A stretch of DNA of 64,000 nt from CAZART01 sp964487555 (GTDB lineage Bacteria > Bacteroidota > Rhodothermia > Rhodothermales > VXPQ01), in contig CAZART010000003.1 in NCBI GenBank assembly GCA_964487555.1, forward strand, positions 1 through 64,000. The letters run 5' to 3'. The translations under genes and the position numbers were made by a program. Of the stretch, positions 1 through 8,974 are shown piece after piece. The notes under the pieces were generated by a model that did no database searches, was not told the origin of the DNA, and saw nothing but the letters and a program-made list of their open reading frames with translations. Positions within the stretch are counted from its first letter, which is position 1. Every line of letters starts with the position of its first letter.

Positions 1-2
1 AG

Positions 3-190
3 ATAGATCCCGCCGTTGTAATCTATCCGAACCCCTTCCGTCAGGAGGCGCGGCTCACGGTGTCCATTTCGACAACTCAGCAAGTCGCGATAGAGGTTAC
101 GACTCTGTTGGCCGCCGGGTCGCGACCGTAAAACGCCGCCTAGCTCCGCGCCAGCCCGCAGCATATGGTATTCGCGATCGCCCCGGCTGA
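3..190 (+). pseudogene. C-terminal tail of a secreted protein with a frameshifted T9SS sorting domain (5' truncated by window edge)
   Basis: Frame 3 reads ...VVIYPNPFRQEARLTVSIS..., the opening of a T9SS type A sorting domain, and stops at 129-131. The expected continuation, YDSVGRRVATV, is found one frame over from position 98 and runs to a TGA at 188-190. A single missing base near 96-98 (GAGGTTACGAC where GAG GTT TAC GAC would be expected) explains this. The restored tail lacks the usual LPAGxYxVxL ending, so the domain is also degraded or truncated. The rest of the gene lies to the left of the window. A base-calling error is the main alternative. Confidence 0.5.
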
Positions 191-192
191 TT

Positions 193-705
193 TCAGAATG
201 CACCGCCCATGCTTATTCCAAACCAAGGAAGCGCAACGACGCCGTCTGCTCTCCACGCGACAATCGGCGCCAGGCTTAGACCGAAATATAGGCCTCCAGG
301 AACCGGACGGTAGCTGTAGCCTGCATGGGCTGATATCGTCACAACGCTTGAGCGCTCGACATCATCAGAAAACCACATACTGCTCCAGCTCGTACTTTTT
401 CCTGCGGCCAACCCGACTTCGTAAGCTCCTCCATGCTTCGCTACCCAGGTGCTCACAGGAATGAGGTACGATGCGCCGGCTACCCACCCTCTAGATTGGA
501 CCTGGTGGACCATATTCAACGAGAAGGCGGTGTACCCCACGCGTACGTTGACTCGATCAGAAAATAAGCGCTCAAAGTTCAGAGATCCCACGATCCTCAC
601 TCCGCCAACCTCGACGTATAAGACGTTTTTCGGCAGCTTTTCTCCGACCTTCGCCGAATCAGTTTGGGCAAGCGCGGTAGAAGTAGTCAGAAACGCTATC
701 AGCAA
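193..705 (-). CDS. Small exported protein, probable outer-membrane beta-barrel-like
   Basis: The product is about 170 residues with a signal peptide-like start (MLIAFLTTSTALAQ) and a body of alternating hydrophobic and polar residues rich in Gly, Tyr, Trp and Phe (for example VGYTAFSLNMV and SAHAGYSY). It ends in Phe, as outer-membrane barrel strands often do. No ATG is available: the reading frame opens with an in-frame stop a few codons upstream and the first usable starts are CTG or TTG (705). The N-terminus may therefore be damaged. It lies 68 bases downstream of the 774-2255 gene on the same strand and may be co-transcribed. I do not recognise a named family. Confidence 0.55.
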   Translation of the reverse strand: MLIAFLTTSTALAQTDSAKVGEKLPKNVLYVEVGGVRIVGSLNFERLFSDRVNVRVGYTAFSLNMVHQVQSRGWVAGASYLIPVSTWVAKHGGAYEVGLAAGKSTSWSSMWFSDDVERSSVVTISAHAGYSYRPVPGGLYFGLSLAPIVAWRADGVVALPWFGISMGGAF

Positions 706-773
706 TATCGGCCACAGGGGTCAGGTACGTTCTCCAATTGTTCGGCTGCGGCACCGTAGCTCCGTAGCTACAC

Positions 774-2255
774 TCACCGAACGGCTACAATCGCCCGCCG
801 CGCCGCCGCGCGACCGTCGACTTCCAGAACGATCATGTACGGTCCGCTGCTCAGGTTCCGTACGTCGAGGGAGAGGCGATTTTCTCCCAAGGGTCTGCGC
901 CCCGGCCGCAACTCGTGAACGCGCCGGCCGAGCATGTCATAAAACAGCACGCGGACTTCGCCAGGTTGAGACAGCGAAAACGCAAGGCGGAGGTCATCTG
1001 CGGCCGGATTGGGATATACCTGCAGGGAAACTTCGGCAACCGCCAGGCGCTCGGTGTTCACTGTTTGAAACGTTCCGTACGTATGCTCACCGACACGAGC
1101 GTAGGTCAGCTCGTGCTTGGTGCCGCCGCCTTCGCTAAATCCGGAGGCCACGAGTCCGATGCCGTGTGCGAACGTGAAACCGCCCGGGACGGCACTGTAA
1201 ACCGAGACGTGCTTCTGCACCGCATCCACTCGTTCGTCACCGATCGTCATCATTTCGCCGCCCGGGTAATATGCATATCCTGCCGCCATCCCTCCCGGTG
1301 AATCGGTCTCCAGATAGAACGGTGCGTCCAGGCGGAAATCATACTGGAAAAAATACCGCTCCTCTCCGCTCTCCTCCACGTATTCCATCAGATTGGCCGC
1401 GGAGTCGTCATAACGTACGAATCGGCGATCCAGCTCGGCGGGGTCGCACGAATGTGTGAAGAGGCCCGGCCAGGAGCTGACCGTATCACACCGCACCTCA
1501 AGTTGAAAGTAGGATCGGCTATCGATGACAGAGTCGGCCGCGATCTTCCACTCCTCGATCCACTCGCCCACCGTTCCAAACGAGCCGCTCCACGTCTCGA
1601 AGGCGTGCTGCCACATGTTCCCAACGGCCAGCGGCATGTATCCGCGCCAGTCCACCGTATCTAGGCGCGGAAAAAGCTCGGCGGAATGCAGTTCCACGTA
1701 AGCACCGACCTCTCCGTACGCTTGAACGATTCCCGTCCCGCGGGCGAACGAATACGCGCGCTCCTCGTCCACGAAATCGGGATCGTCAAAGCGGAGTGTG
1801 ACCGCCTCTTCGAATGTGCCGGCGCTCACCTTGACTGTTTTCCCCCGGCTCATCGTGATCTCGTACTCTGTATGCGGAGATCGCGAGGGATAGAAGCGAT
1901 ACGCTTCGCCGTCGCCGAGCGTGAAATCGAAGAGCAGCACGTCCTTGCCGCCGTCGCGCGCCCAAACGCGGCCGACCTCGTCGCTTCGGAGCGTATCCGC
2001 TATGGAGAACGGATAGGCGGCGAGGTAGTAGAGCGTATCATTGATCGTAAAGGATTTGGAGACGGAGAATGTCCCCCCGTTCAGCGTGTCGGGCGGCTCG
2101 TTCGGCGGGTCGAGCACGGTGATATAGCTCCAGGTGTTGCCGACCTTGAGGGGAAAGTAGCTCGACGCATCTGCGGACTGGCCGTTGGCCGTCGATGCGG
2201 CGAGAAGAAGGATAGCGGTCGTTGCCATCCGGCGAACATTCATTGGACGGATCAT
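774..2255 (-). CDS. Secreted protein with two 'PLxxGNxW' domains and a T9SS sorting domain
   Basis: The protein has 493 residues. A signal peptide (ATTAILLLAASTANGQ) is followed by a domain starting YFPLKVGNTWSYI near residue 33 and a second copy starting YMPLAVGNMWQHA near residue 205, so the mature protein appears to contain a tandem duplication. The last ~85 residues form a type A sorting domain (VYPNPAADDLRLAF ... FYDMLGRRV ... LSSGPYMIVLEV), which implies export by the type IX system and surface attachment or release. It follows the 2271-4391 gene by 15 bases, so the two are very likely an operon. The function is unknown. The single-domain relative at 4923-5804 shares the same opening. 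Confidence 0.8.
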   Translation of the reverse strand: MIRPMNVRRMATTAILLLAASTANGQSADASSYFPLKVGNTWSYITVLDPPNEPPDTLNGGTFSVSKSFTINDTLYYLAAYPFSIADTLRSDEVGRVWARDGGKDVLLFDFTLGDGEAYRFYPSRSPHTEYEITMSRGKTVKVSAGTFEEAVTLRFDDPDFVDEERAYSFARGTGIVQAYGEVGAYVELHSAELFPRLDTVDWRGYMPLAVGNMWQHAFETWSGSFGTVGEWIEEWKIAADSVIDSRSYFQLEVRCDTVSSWPGLFTHSCDPAELDRRFVRYDDSAANLMEYVEESGEERYFFQYDFRLDAPFYLETDSPGGMAAGYAYYPGGEMMTIGDERVDAVQKHVSVYSAVPGGFTFAHGIGLVASGFSEGGGTKHELTYARVGEHTYGTFQTVNTERLAVAEVSLQVYPNPAADDLRLAFSLSQPGEVRVLFYDMLGRRVHELRPGRRPLGENRLSLDVRNLSSGPYMIVLEVDGRAAARRAIVAVR

Positions 2256-2270
2256 GACGGGTAGTTCAGG

Positions 2271-4391
2271 CTAGTGCGGAAGTGCGACGACCATCCGGGA
2301 TGCGCTGAACCCGGGCGCCTGCAGTCGGATAACGTAAGCGCCTGGAGGCAGCGCGGCTGCGTCCCAGCGTACGTCGTGCCGCCCGGCCGCAACAACACGG
2401 TCGACGAGCGTCGCGCGCCGGCGCCCGACGAGATCGAATACGCTGATCCGCACGTGCAAGGATCGTTCGATTTCGAAGGGAATCGTCGTCAGGCCGGTGG
2501 TCGGATTGGGGTAGCCCGGCAGCAGTGAAGCGCCTGTCAGCCGGCCGGGCTGTGCGGACTCGGCGCCGAGAACCACCGGTTCAATACTCCGCTCTACCCC
2601 GCGCCTCCGCGTCGCAAGGAGGTGATCGTCAGGCAGCGCGGCGATGGCGTCCGCGCCCGCGCCGATCCGGGTCCAGGTTTCACCCTCCGTCTTCGAGATG
2701 AACAGGCCCTCGGCGGAAGAGATAAGAACCTGTCCGGACCCGTTTACAGCCAGGTCGTTTGCCGAGGTTGCCGGCAGCGCCTCGCCCGTCCAGTCTTCCC
2801 CGTCGGATGACCGGTAGAGCGAATCGCCGAGCGCGTAGAGCGTGCCGTCGGCTGAGGTCTCCAGGAATTCCACCTCCCGGTCGAGCACGGACACAGGGCC
2901 GTCGTCGAGCCGAACGACACGGTCGGCGGCGGCATAGACGGACCCGCCCGCCGTGGCAAACGCATGCGCGGTCGCGTGGCTCACCTGGTCCCACGTCACG
3001 CCGCCGTCTTGAGACCGGTACGTTCCGTGCGCGGCGAGAATGCCCAACGGCGCGACGCTGAGAAGAATCGAGCCGTCATCGGCGAGGTGAACCGCACGAA
3101 AGGCGCCCGCGAGGCCGTCCGTCGGAACGGCTTCCCAGTGCGATCCCCCGTCGTCCGATCGGTGGAGACCATCGAGGGAGGCGGCCAGCACGGTCCTCGA
3201 CGGACCGAAGGCGAAGTCCGTGATGCCGGTCCCCTCAAGCTCCATCGGCCGCCAACTGCGGCCTCCGTCGAGCGATCGGTACACCGTCCCGTCGGAGCCG
3301 TCGTATCCATCGCAGCATTCAAAGAAATGGCGCGTACCGGCAAATACGGTGTCGGCCGATGCGGCGTCCAACACGGGTACGTGAAGTGCCGAGAGTCCGT
3401 CGTTGGAAGGAGACCACGCGCTTCCATTCGCCGACCTGAAAACACCTCTGAATTCCGAGCCGGCAAGCAGGCCCGACGCGTTCGCGTGCAGGTCGAAAAC
3501 GGGGGTTGAAAGCACGGAGGTGGCACTCCAGCTTGCTCCGCTGTCATCGGAGTGATAGATCCTTCCGAATCCGCCCGGCGTAAAAGTGGCGATGAAGAAA
3601 TGGCCATCGGCAGTCGCTTCGATCGCGGACGGATAGTAATGAATGCCCTCGGCCACTGTGGACCAGGTCGCTCCGAAATCGATCGACCGCCGGATCTCAC
3701 CACCTCTCGCGACGAGGAGGGTGCCGGCCCCGTTGGAATAAACGGCGTAGCCTGAGGGTCCAACCGTCTCCCACGAGTCGCCGCCGTCCGTCGAGCGAAG
3801 CAAATGATCGATCGTCACCGCGTAGAGGGCCCCCGCCGTATCCGCCGCAACATCCCAGACGACGTTGTACCGCGTCGATCCGGTCACTTCGTTCCAGGTC
3901 TCGCCGGCATTAACCGACCGGTACAGTCCGCTCTCTTCCATAATGCCCGCACCAATCTCCAGAGCCCCGCCCGTCCCAACAAGTATCTCCCCCTCCGATG
4001 AGACCGCAAGCGACGTGACAAGGGAGGACCCCGTCGTTCGGCCAATGCCGGCCCACGTCTCGCCGCCATCATCGGAGGCGAAGACGTCCCGCCCGCCTAC
4101 AGCCACGATGCGACCGTCGATTTCGGCGACTCCTCGGATCGATGCCGTGAGTCCCGTATACGACCACGTCTCGCCGGCATCGACGGAGCGAAAGAGCCCC
4201 TGCGTCGTGCCTGCATACAGAACGCCGGCGACTTCGTCGATAGCGAGGACCGTGCCGCCGTAAATACCCGAGGTCGACTCCCAGGCGACCTCCTGAGCAG
4301 ATGACGGTGAGGCCGTCGGGAGAAAAAACGCTACGGCCGTCGCGAGAAGGGTGAGCAGGCCGCGGACTCTCTTCGCCGTCGTGAATACCAT
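2271..4391 (-). CDS. Secreted Asp-box (BNR/sortilin-like) beta-propeller protein with T9SS sorting domain
   Basis: The protein has 706 residues. A signal peptide (TLLATAVAFFLPTASPSSAQ) is followed by about eleven Asp-box repeats of the type S-x-D-x-G-x-T-W, for example RSVDAGETW, SDDGGETW, RSLDGGRSW and RSQDGGVTW. These repeats mark blades of sortilin/VPS10- or sialidase-like propellers. The C-terminus is a type A sorting domain (GYPNPTTGLTTIPF ... VFDLVGRRRATL ... LPPGAYVIRL). Such propellers usually bind proteins or glycans; no sialidase catalytic motif was seen, so an enzymatic role is not claimed. It is the first gene of a minus-strand operon with 774-2255. Confidence 0.88.
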   Translation of the reverse strand: MVFTTAKRVRGLLTLLATAVAFFLPTASPSSAQEVAWESTSGIYGGTVLAIDEVAGVLYAGTTQGLFRSVDAGETWSYTGLTASIRGVAEIDGRIVAVGGRDVFASDDGGETWAGIGRTTGSSLVTSLAVSSEGEILVGTGGALEIGAGIMEESGLYRSVNAGETWNEVTGSTRYNVVWDVAADTAGALYAVTIDHLLRSTDGGDSWETVGPSGYAVYSNGAGTLLVARGGEIRRSIDFGATWSTVAEGIHYYPSAIEATADGHFFIATFTPGGFGRIYHSDDSGASWSATSVLSTPVFDLHANASGLLAGSEFRGVFRSANGSAWSPSNDGLSALHVPVLDAASADTVFAGTRHFFECCDGYDGSDGTVYRSLDGGRSWRPMELEGTGITDFAFGPSRTVLAASLDGLHRSDDGGSHWEAVPTDGLAGAFRAVHLADDGSILLSVAPLGILAAHGTYRSQDGGVTWDQVSHATAHAFATAGGSVYAAADRVVRLDDGPVSVLDREVEFLETSADGTLYALGDSLYRSSDGEDWTGEALPATSANDLAVNGSGQVLISSAEGLFISKTEGETWTRIGAGADAIAALPDDHLLATRRRGVERSIEPVVLGAESAQPGRLTGASLLPGYPNPTTGLTTIPFEIERSLHVRISVFDLVGRRRATLVDRVVAAGRHDVRWDAAALPPGAYVIRLQAPGFSASRMVVALPH

Positions 4392-4596
4392 GACATCGTC
4401 CCGTTACTGAGCGAAAACTGCGTGTTTCAGGATAGGTCTGACGCGCAGGGCGGGAGCAGGAGGTCCTACCCGCGTCGAAAGATAGAATTGCCAGGGGCGC
4501 GAATGCCGGCTCCGGGACCAGGGGCGCTGTAAACCATAATACGCCTGCGGCGGCTTACATGACCAATACACTCCTCCTTTCAGCAGAGGACCAGGA

Positions 4597-4926
4597 TTGG
4601 GAGAAAGTGCACGCATAAACCGGGCGATCGATCTTCCGGTGGACGATCGTGAGGCAGTGCCTCATCTCCGCCTCGATCAAAACTATCCGAATCCGTTCTC
4701 CTCGGAAACATCCATTTCGTTTACCCTGGACCGGACGGCGAGGAATGCAGAGCTTATCATCTTCGATCTCCTCGGACGAGAGGTGGGCATCCTCGCAAAA
4801 GGACCAATGCCGGCGGGCAGTCATGCTATCGAATTCGAAGGCCGCCGTCTCTCGCCGGGTGTCTATCTGTACCGCCTATCGACGGGAAGATCACAACAAG
4901 TGCGGCGAATGATTGTGGTTCGATGA
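4597..4926 (+). CDS. Orphan T9SS type A sorting domain (109 residues, no signal peptide)
   Basis: Nearly the whole product is a sorting domain: LRLDQNYPNPFSSETSISF, then FDLLGREVGIL and LSPGVYLYRL, ending RRMIVVR. The start is TTG at 4597, preceded by a plausible ribosome site AGAGGA (4585-4590) six bases upstream. There is no signal peptide, so as read it could not reach the type IX machinery. It is either the end of a gene that lost its front or a fragment. The stop overlaps the next start as ATGA (4923-4926), so translation of the two may be coupled. Confidence 0.6.
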   Translation: MGESARINRAIDLPVDDREAVPHLRLDQNYPNPFSSETSISFTLDRTARNAELIIFDLLGREVGILAKGPMPAGSHAIEFEGRRLSPGVYLYRLSTGRSQQVRRMIVVR

Positions 4927-5804
4927 AGGCCTGGAAGATTGCGCTGGTGCTCCTCATGTTGCCTTCCGCCATAAAGGCGCAGACCCAGGATACCACGAGC
5001 GCTTGGCGGTATTATCCGCTCGAGATTGGAAATGTGTGGGAATATCAGAACCATGGAATGGCTGGTTCAGAGGCCCGTCGCGTCTGGATATCGGCGGATA
5101 CGGTTCTCCATGGTACGCGGTATTTCGTCCAGTCATGGGAAAGCATCTCAGGGGACCGTTCGGGGCCGCAGTATGAGTCGTTGGTCCGATTCGATAGCGC
5201 CACGGCCCAGGTGCTCTTTATCGGGGCGGATGGTGATGAACATCCCGAGTATCCCGGGTGCCCACTGAATGCCAATTTCGGGGAAACCGTCGAATGCCGG
5301 ACGTGGACTATGTCGGTTTCCGGAGGCCATGGCCGCTCCTTCAGCCTGCTCGATGGCACCGTGCTGGAAGACGTCACTATCAAAGAGTATGACGGAAAGT
5401 ACAGCTACATCGCAGGAATCGGATTCGTCGACGACAAGCTGATTCTGGAGCCCGGAGGTACTACGCTGGTCTACGCGAGAATTCAGGGTGTGGGGTATGG
5501 ACGCAGTATCAGCGTTGCGACCGAAGAGATTCCCCGCACCTCTGCAGGTTTTGACCTGTCGCTATATCCGAGTCCGCTGCAAACGGAGGGGACGGTCCGT
5601 GTGGAATTGGCCCATCCCCAGTGGCTGCAGGTCACGCTCTACGACGCTGTTGGTCGCCATGTGGATGTGCTCCAGAACGGCTGGCTGCCGTCGGGAATCC
5701 ACCTGATTGACGTCGATGCGCGCCGCCTGCCGGCAGGCTTATACATCGTTCATGCGAGGGGCGAAGACGTGACGGTTAGCAAGCTCCTCCTGCATACTCG
5801 ATGA
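4923..5804 (+). CDS. Secreted 'PLxxGNxW' domain protein with T9SS sorting domain
   Basis: The protein has 293 residues: signal peptide MKAWKIALVLLMLPSAIKAQ, a domain opening YYPLEIGNVWEYQNHG, and a C-terminal type A sorting domain (LYPSPLQTEGTVRVEL ... LYDAVGRHVDVL ... LPAGLYIVHA). The opening matches the duplicated domain of the 493-residue protein encoded on the opposite strand (774-2255), so the two are likely paralogues. The start overlaps the preceding stop by four bases. The function is unknown; the family appears to be a structural or accessory surface domain. Confidence 0.8.
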   Translation: MKAWKIALVLLMLPSAIKAQTQDTTSAWRYYPLEIGNVWEYQNHGMAGSEARRVWISADTVLHGTRYFVQSWESISGDRSGPQYESLVRFDSATAQVLFIGADGDEHPEYPGCPLNANFGETVECRTWTMSVSGGHGRSFSLLDGTVLEDVTIKEYDGKYSYIAGIGFVDDKLILEPGGTTLVYARIQGVGYGRSISVATEEIPRTSAGFDLSLYPSPLQTEGTVRVELAHPQWLQVTLYDAVGRHVDVLQNGWLPSGIHLIDVDARRLPAGLYIVHARGEDVTVSKLLLHTR

Positions 5805-6140
5805 AGATGAGGCACATTAAAGAACACGTCAACACGCCCGGATAACCGAAAACACCCGCTGCTTCGACTTTCCGCGCGCCTGGAGAAAGCTTCACAGACC
5901 GAAGCAGACCCGTAATGTTCGGAAAGAACGGTCGCGGCCCCGCCAACGCTCGCGACGTGCCCGGCATCAGGCAGGGCGCCACCCTTAGCGGCGCGAGCCA
6001 CGGCCCAATCGCCGGATCGTCCGCAGCTGCCGGCCGGCTTTCGCACGCAGCTTTTTTTGAGTGGCCTAAATTCCGTTTCTTTAGGGACCGGCGGCTTCCA
6101 AGAGGCCCCCTCCACTTCCCCATCAACGCGAGGCGGAATC
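5805..6140. other. Intergenic region, no gene seen
   Basis: About 336 bases lie between the T9SS-tail gene and the DUF2652 gene. Both strands have only out-of-frame or low-quality reading frames. A GC-rich imperfect hairpin around 5968-5990 and a T7 run at 6051-6057 are present but are too far apart to call a terminator. The promoter of the downstream gene presumably lies here. Confidence 0.4.
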
Positions 6141-7301
6141 ATGAACCAGCAGCCTACCCCCTCCAGCGAACCGACGCTGCTCTTCATTCCGGACATCAGC
6201 GGCTTCACGCGATTCGTCAACGACACCGAGATCACCCACAGCCGGCACATCATCGAAGAGTTGCTGGAAATCCTGATCGATGCCGACGAAATCGGCCTCA
6301 CGGTGTCGGAGATCGAAGGCGACGCGATCTTGTTTTATCGGGATGGCCAGGCTCCCACGGCCGCCGCACTGCTGGCTCAGGTCCAGCGCATGTACGTCAA
6401 CTTCCATGCGCACCTCAAGAAGTACGAAGCCTATCGCATCTGTCAGTGTGGCGCCTGCAGTACGGCTAGTGACTTGACGATAAAATTCATCGTCCACTAT
6501 GGAGACGTCGGCACGAGCCACGTGCGTGAGCACTCAAAACTCTTCGGCAAGGATGTGATCGTGGCCCATCGCCTGATGAAGAATGAAGTGCCGCATCGAG
6601 AGTACGTCCTCCTCACGCATCAACTCGTGACTGCCTGTTCCAACTGGGTAGCGGTGAAGCAGGCGGCGTGGGCAGACCCAGAGGAGGGCGAAGAGACGTA
6701 CGATTTCGGATCGATCAACTATTGCTTCATTACGCTCGATCCGCTGAAGGATCACGTCCCGCAGCCTACGATGGAAGACTTCCACCAGTCCGGCGCCACG
6801 AAGAAAATTATGGAGCATGAGACGGTTCTCGAAGCCCCCATCGAATTGGTTTTTAACGTCCTGTCCGATCTGTCCATCCGACACGAGTGGATGGTGGGGG
6901 TGAAGGACAGTGATCGGCTCAACAGCAAGATCACGCGCAACGGATCGACGCATCGCTGCGTGATGAAGGGCACCGAGAACGATCCGTTTTTCGTCTCGCA
7001 CAATTTTCAGGTGGGCCAGGACTTCGTCACGTTTGTAGACAGCAACCACAAAGACGGCATAGACGCGGTCTTCACATTGCGCCGGATCGGCAATCAGGTG
7101 ACGCGTATGCAGGTTTTTTATTATATGAAGCGGAACGTGGTCAAAGAATTTCTCTTCAGGTTGTTTATGAAGAAGAAATTCATGGAGGTGGCGGCGGCCT
7201 CGTCTCGAAACCTCAACGACTACTGCAGAGCATTGCTCCAGGAGGGCAAGCAACCGCCGTCCCAGATCCTCCTGAAGCCGGCGGCAGCCGGTGCCGCGTG
7301 A
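6141..7301 (+). CDS. DUF2652 cyclase-like domain fused to an SRPBCC domain
   Basis: The protein has 386 residues and is cytoplasmic. Residues ~11-200 match the DUF2652 type: the motifs PDISGFTRF (Asp18) and EGDAILFY (Asp61) resemble the two metal-binding regions of class III nucleotidyl cyclases, with a cysteine cluster CQCGAC at 101-106 between them. Residues ~225-370 (beginning ETVLEAPIELVFNVLSDL) look like an SRPBCC/polyketide-cyclase ligand-binding fold. ATG 6141 is chosen because it follows the GAGGCGG ribosome site; the frame is open further upstream but without a good start. Whether it makes a cyclic nucleotide is unknown. Confidence 0.85.
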   Translation: MNQQPTPSSEPTLLFIPDISGFTRFVNDTEITHSRHIIEELLEILIDADEIGLTVSEIEGDAILFYRDGQAPTAAALLAQVQRMYVNFHAHLKKYEAYRICQCGACSTASDLTIKFIVHYGDVGTSHVREHSKLFGKDVIVAHRLMKNEVPHREYVLLTHQLVTACSNWVAVKQAAWADPEEGEETYDFGSINYCFITLDPLKDHVPQPTMEDFHQSGATKKIMEHETVLEAPIELVFNVLSDLSIRHEWMVGVKDSDRLNSKITRNGSTHRCVMKGTENDPFFVSHNFQVGQDFVTFVDSNHKDGIDAVFTLRRIGNQVTRMQVFYYMKRNVVKEFLFRLFMKKKFMEVAAASSRNLNDYCRALLQEGKQPPSQILLKPAAAGAA

Positions 7302-7517
7302 CCACCACTCCCTTCATTCGCCAGCGCAGCGCCGTCAACTCCTCTCATTTGTCCGTCAGTTCCCAGGTCGCACAGGTACGGGTCGCGGCACCGAGCCCCC
7401 GCGAAGCGAGGCAGGATAGTTTGTGCCTTCGCTGTCGGCGTGGCCACGCGACGGTGGGACCATCGCAAGACCGAAGACATTGACAGAAAGCACGTGTAGT
7501 TCATCAAGCACCGTTCC

Positions 7518-8003
7518 ATGCCCGTCACGAACCGATCACCGGTGGTTGCCCTTGCCTTTTTACTTGCCTCAGGTGCACTCTCATCGTGCGGGCTGATGGG
7601 AGAGGATTCTGACCGTCTGCACGTAACACCGAATCCGGACGACTTTGACGTAGCGTCGCACGATACGCTGTTCGCGATCATCACGAACGTGCGTGCCCCG
7701 GCCTTTTACTACGTCTGCTATCCCGACATCTGGCTCGAGCAGTATCGGAATGGCGAGATGATCGGCCGCTGGCAGGTTCGTGGGCTGGAAAAGTGCGGGT
7801 CTATCGGCGAAATAGAATTCGGCCAGTCGCGTTCTTTCCCGTTACCGGTTCCTCCGCAAGCCGGTAGGCATCCGCAGTTCGGCGACTTCAACTACAGACT
7901 AGAGGCCCGGCTCTATCGCGAACGCGACGGCACTGACACGACGGATCCCGTTACCGCCGCGTCGAGCTCGTTCAATATGTTCGATTCGAACCCCATCGAT
8001 TAA
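7518..8003 (+). CDS. Putative lipoprotein, unknown function
   Basis: The product has 161 residues with a lipoprotein signal peptide ending LSSCG, so it is probably anchored to a membrane. The mature part contains short beta-strand-like segments (DTLFAIITNVRAPAFYYVCYP, EQYRNGEMIGRWQVRG) reminiscent of small immunoglobulin-like domains, with three cysteines that could form disulfides. No family is recognised. It stands alone, 216 bases after the DUF2652 gene, and converges with the DUF4159 gene. Confidence 0.65.
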   Translation: MPVTNRSPVVALAFLLASGALSSCGLMGEDSDRLHVTPNPDDFDVASHDTLFAIITNVRAPAFYYVCYPDIWLEQYRNGEMIGRWQVRGLEKCGSIGEIEFGQSRSFPLPVPPQAGRHPQFGDFNYRLEARLYRERDGTDTTDPVTAASSSFNMFDSNPID

Positions 8004-8043
8004 AATCCGCCAGGCGAACGACGTCTTTGCCCTGCGAACGCCC

Positions 8044-8790
8044 TCAATGCGTCAGCGCATAGATGATGAAGTTGATCGCCATCTGGAAGCTCACGGTCGA
8101 CGCCTCGTGGAGGTTGTACTCCGGCCACTCCCACCCGTCTCCGATGTCCTGGTTGTAGCAGATCACACACATCAGACGGCCGTCGTCGTCGAAAATGCCG
8201 TAATAGATGTCGTCATCCGGCCCCAGCCACGGCGTCTGCCCCATCTCAATTTTCGTCGACACCGCCGCATCCGGGTCGATATCGTAATACACCGACCAGA
8301 TGGGATGGTCGGCCGTCAGCTCCACCGGCTCCCGCTCCGGAAAGACCTGCTTAATGTTCCGGTAGAAATTCTCCCACTCCGGCCCCGTCGAGCCCCGGCC
8401 TCCGTCGTGGAAGTCATCGATGATCATGAACCCGCCCCGCGCGAAATACCGCCGCAGCGCGGCCACTTCCTCGTCATTCGTCCGCCAGTACCCCGGCTCG
8501 CACAGGTAGAGCACCGGATATTCGAAAATCCGATCGTCCGTCAGCGTCAGCACGATCGGCGGACCCTCCACCTCGATGCCCGTCGTCCGCTCGACCGCCT
8601 CCATCAGGTGCCGCTCCGCCCGCGGATAATCATAGGCCCACGGCTCGCCCCAGCCGCGGCCCGTGCCCTCGTACCGGATCCGCACGAACGTGAACCCCAG
8701 ATCGGGCTCGGCCACAGGCGCCCCACTCCAGGAGCCCGTCAACAGCATAACCATGAGGATGATCGTCCAGCGCATACCCGTCCGTCGCAA
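8044..8790 (-). CDS. DUF4159 domain-containing exported protein
   Basis: The protein has 248 residues with an N-terminal signal peptide (TIILMVMLLTGSWSGAPVA). The segment FTFVRIRYEG followed by YPVLYLCEPGYW, RRYFARGGFMIIDDFHDGG and a C-terminal AINFIIYALTH is characteristic of DUF4159, a flavodoxin/GATase-like fold found in secreted or membrane proteins of Bacteroidota and Planctomycetota. In other genomes DUF4159 genes often sit beside MoxR/BatA clusters, but none is present here. Function unknown. Confidence 0.85.
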   Translation of the reverse strand: MRRTGMRWTIILMVMLLTGSWSGAPVAEPDLGFTFVRIRYEGTGRGWGEPWAYDYPRAERHLMEAVERTTGIEVEGPPIVLTLTDDRIFEYPVLYLCEPGYWRTNDEEVAALRRYFARGGFMIIDDFHDGGRGSTGPEWENFYRNIKQVFPEREPVELTADHPIWSVYYDIDPDAAVSTKIEMGQTPWLGPDDDIYYGIFDDDGRLMCVICYNQDIGDGWEWPEYNLHEASTVSFQMAINFIIYALTH

Positions 8791-8974
8791 CTTCGCACCT
8801 GATTGCTACGCCACCACCGCCCGCAGAGTGCCCTACCCGTCCGCGCCGTGAATCGCCCCCAGCTCGTGCCGTCGTCCGCTTCCTCCAGCACACGCCCAGG
8901 AAACTCCCGGCCGTCGTACCGGTGTGAATTCCTACTGAGGCCAATGAACTACATCATAATGCTTGAGCCCCGCC

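Noticed and set aside
7302..7517. Short plus- and minus-strand frames between the DUF2652 gene and the lipoprotein
   Set aside because: No motif, no ribosome site, and compositional bias like non-coding sequence.
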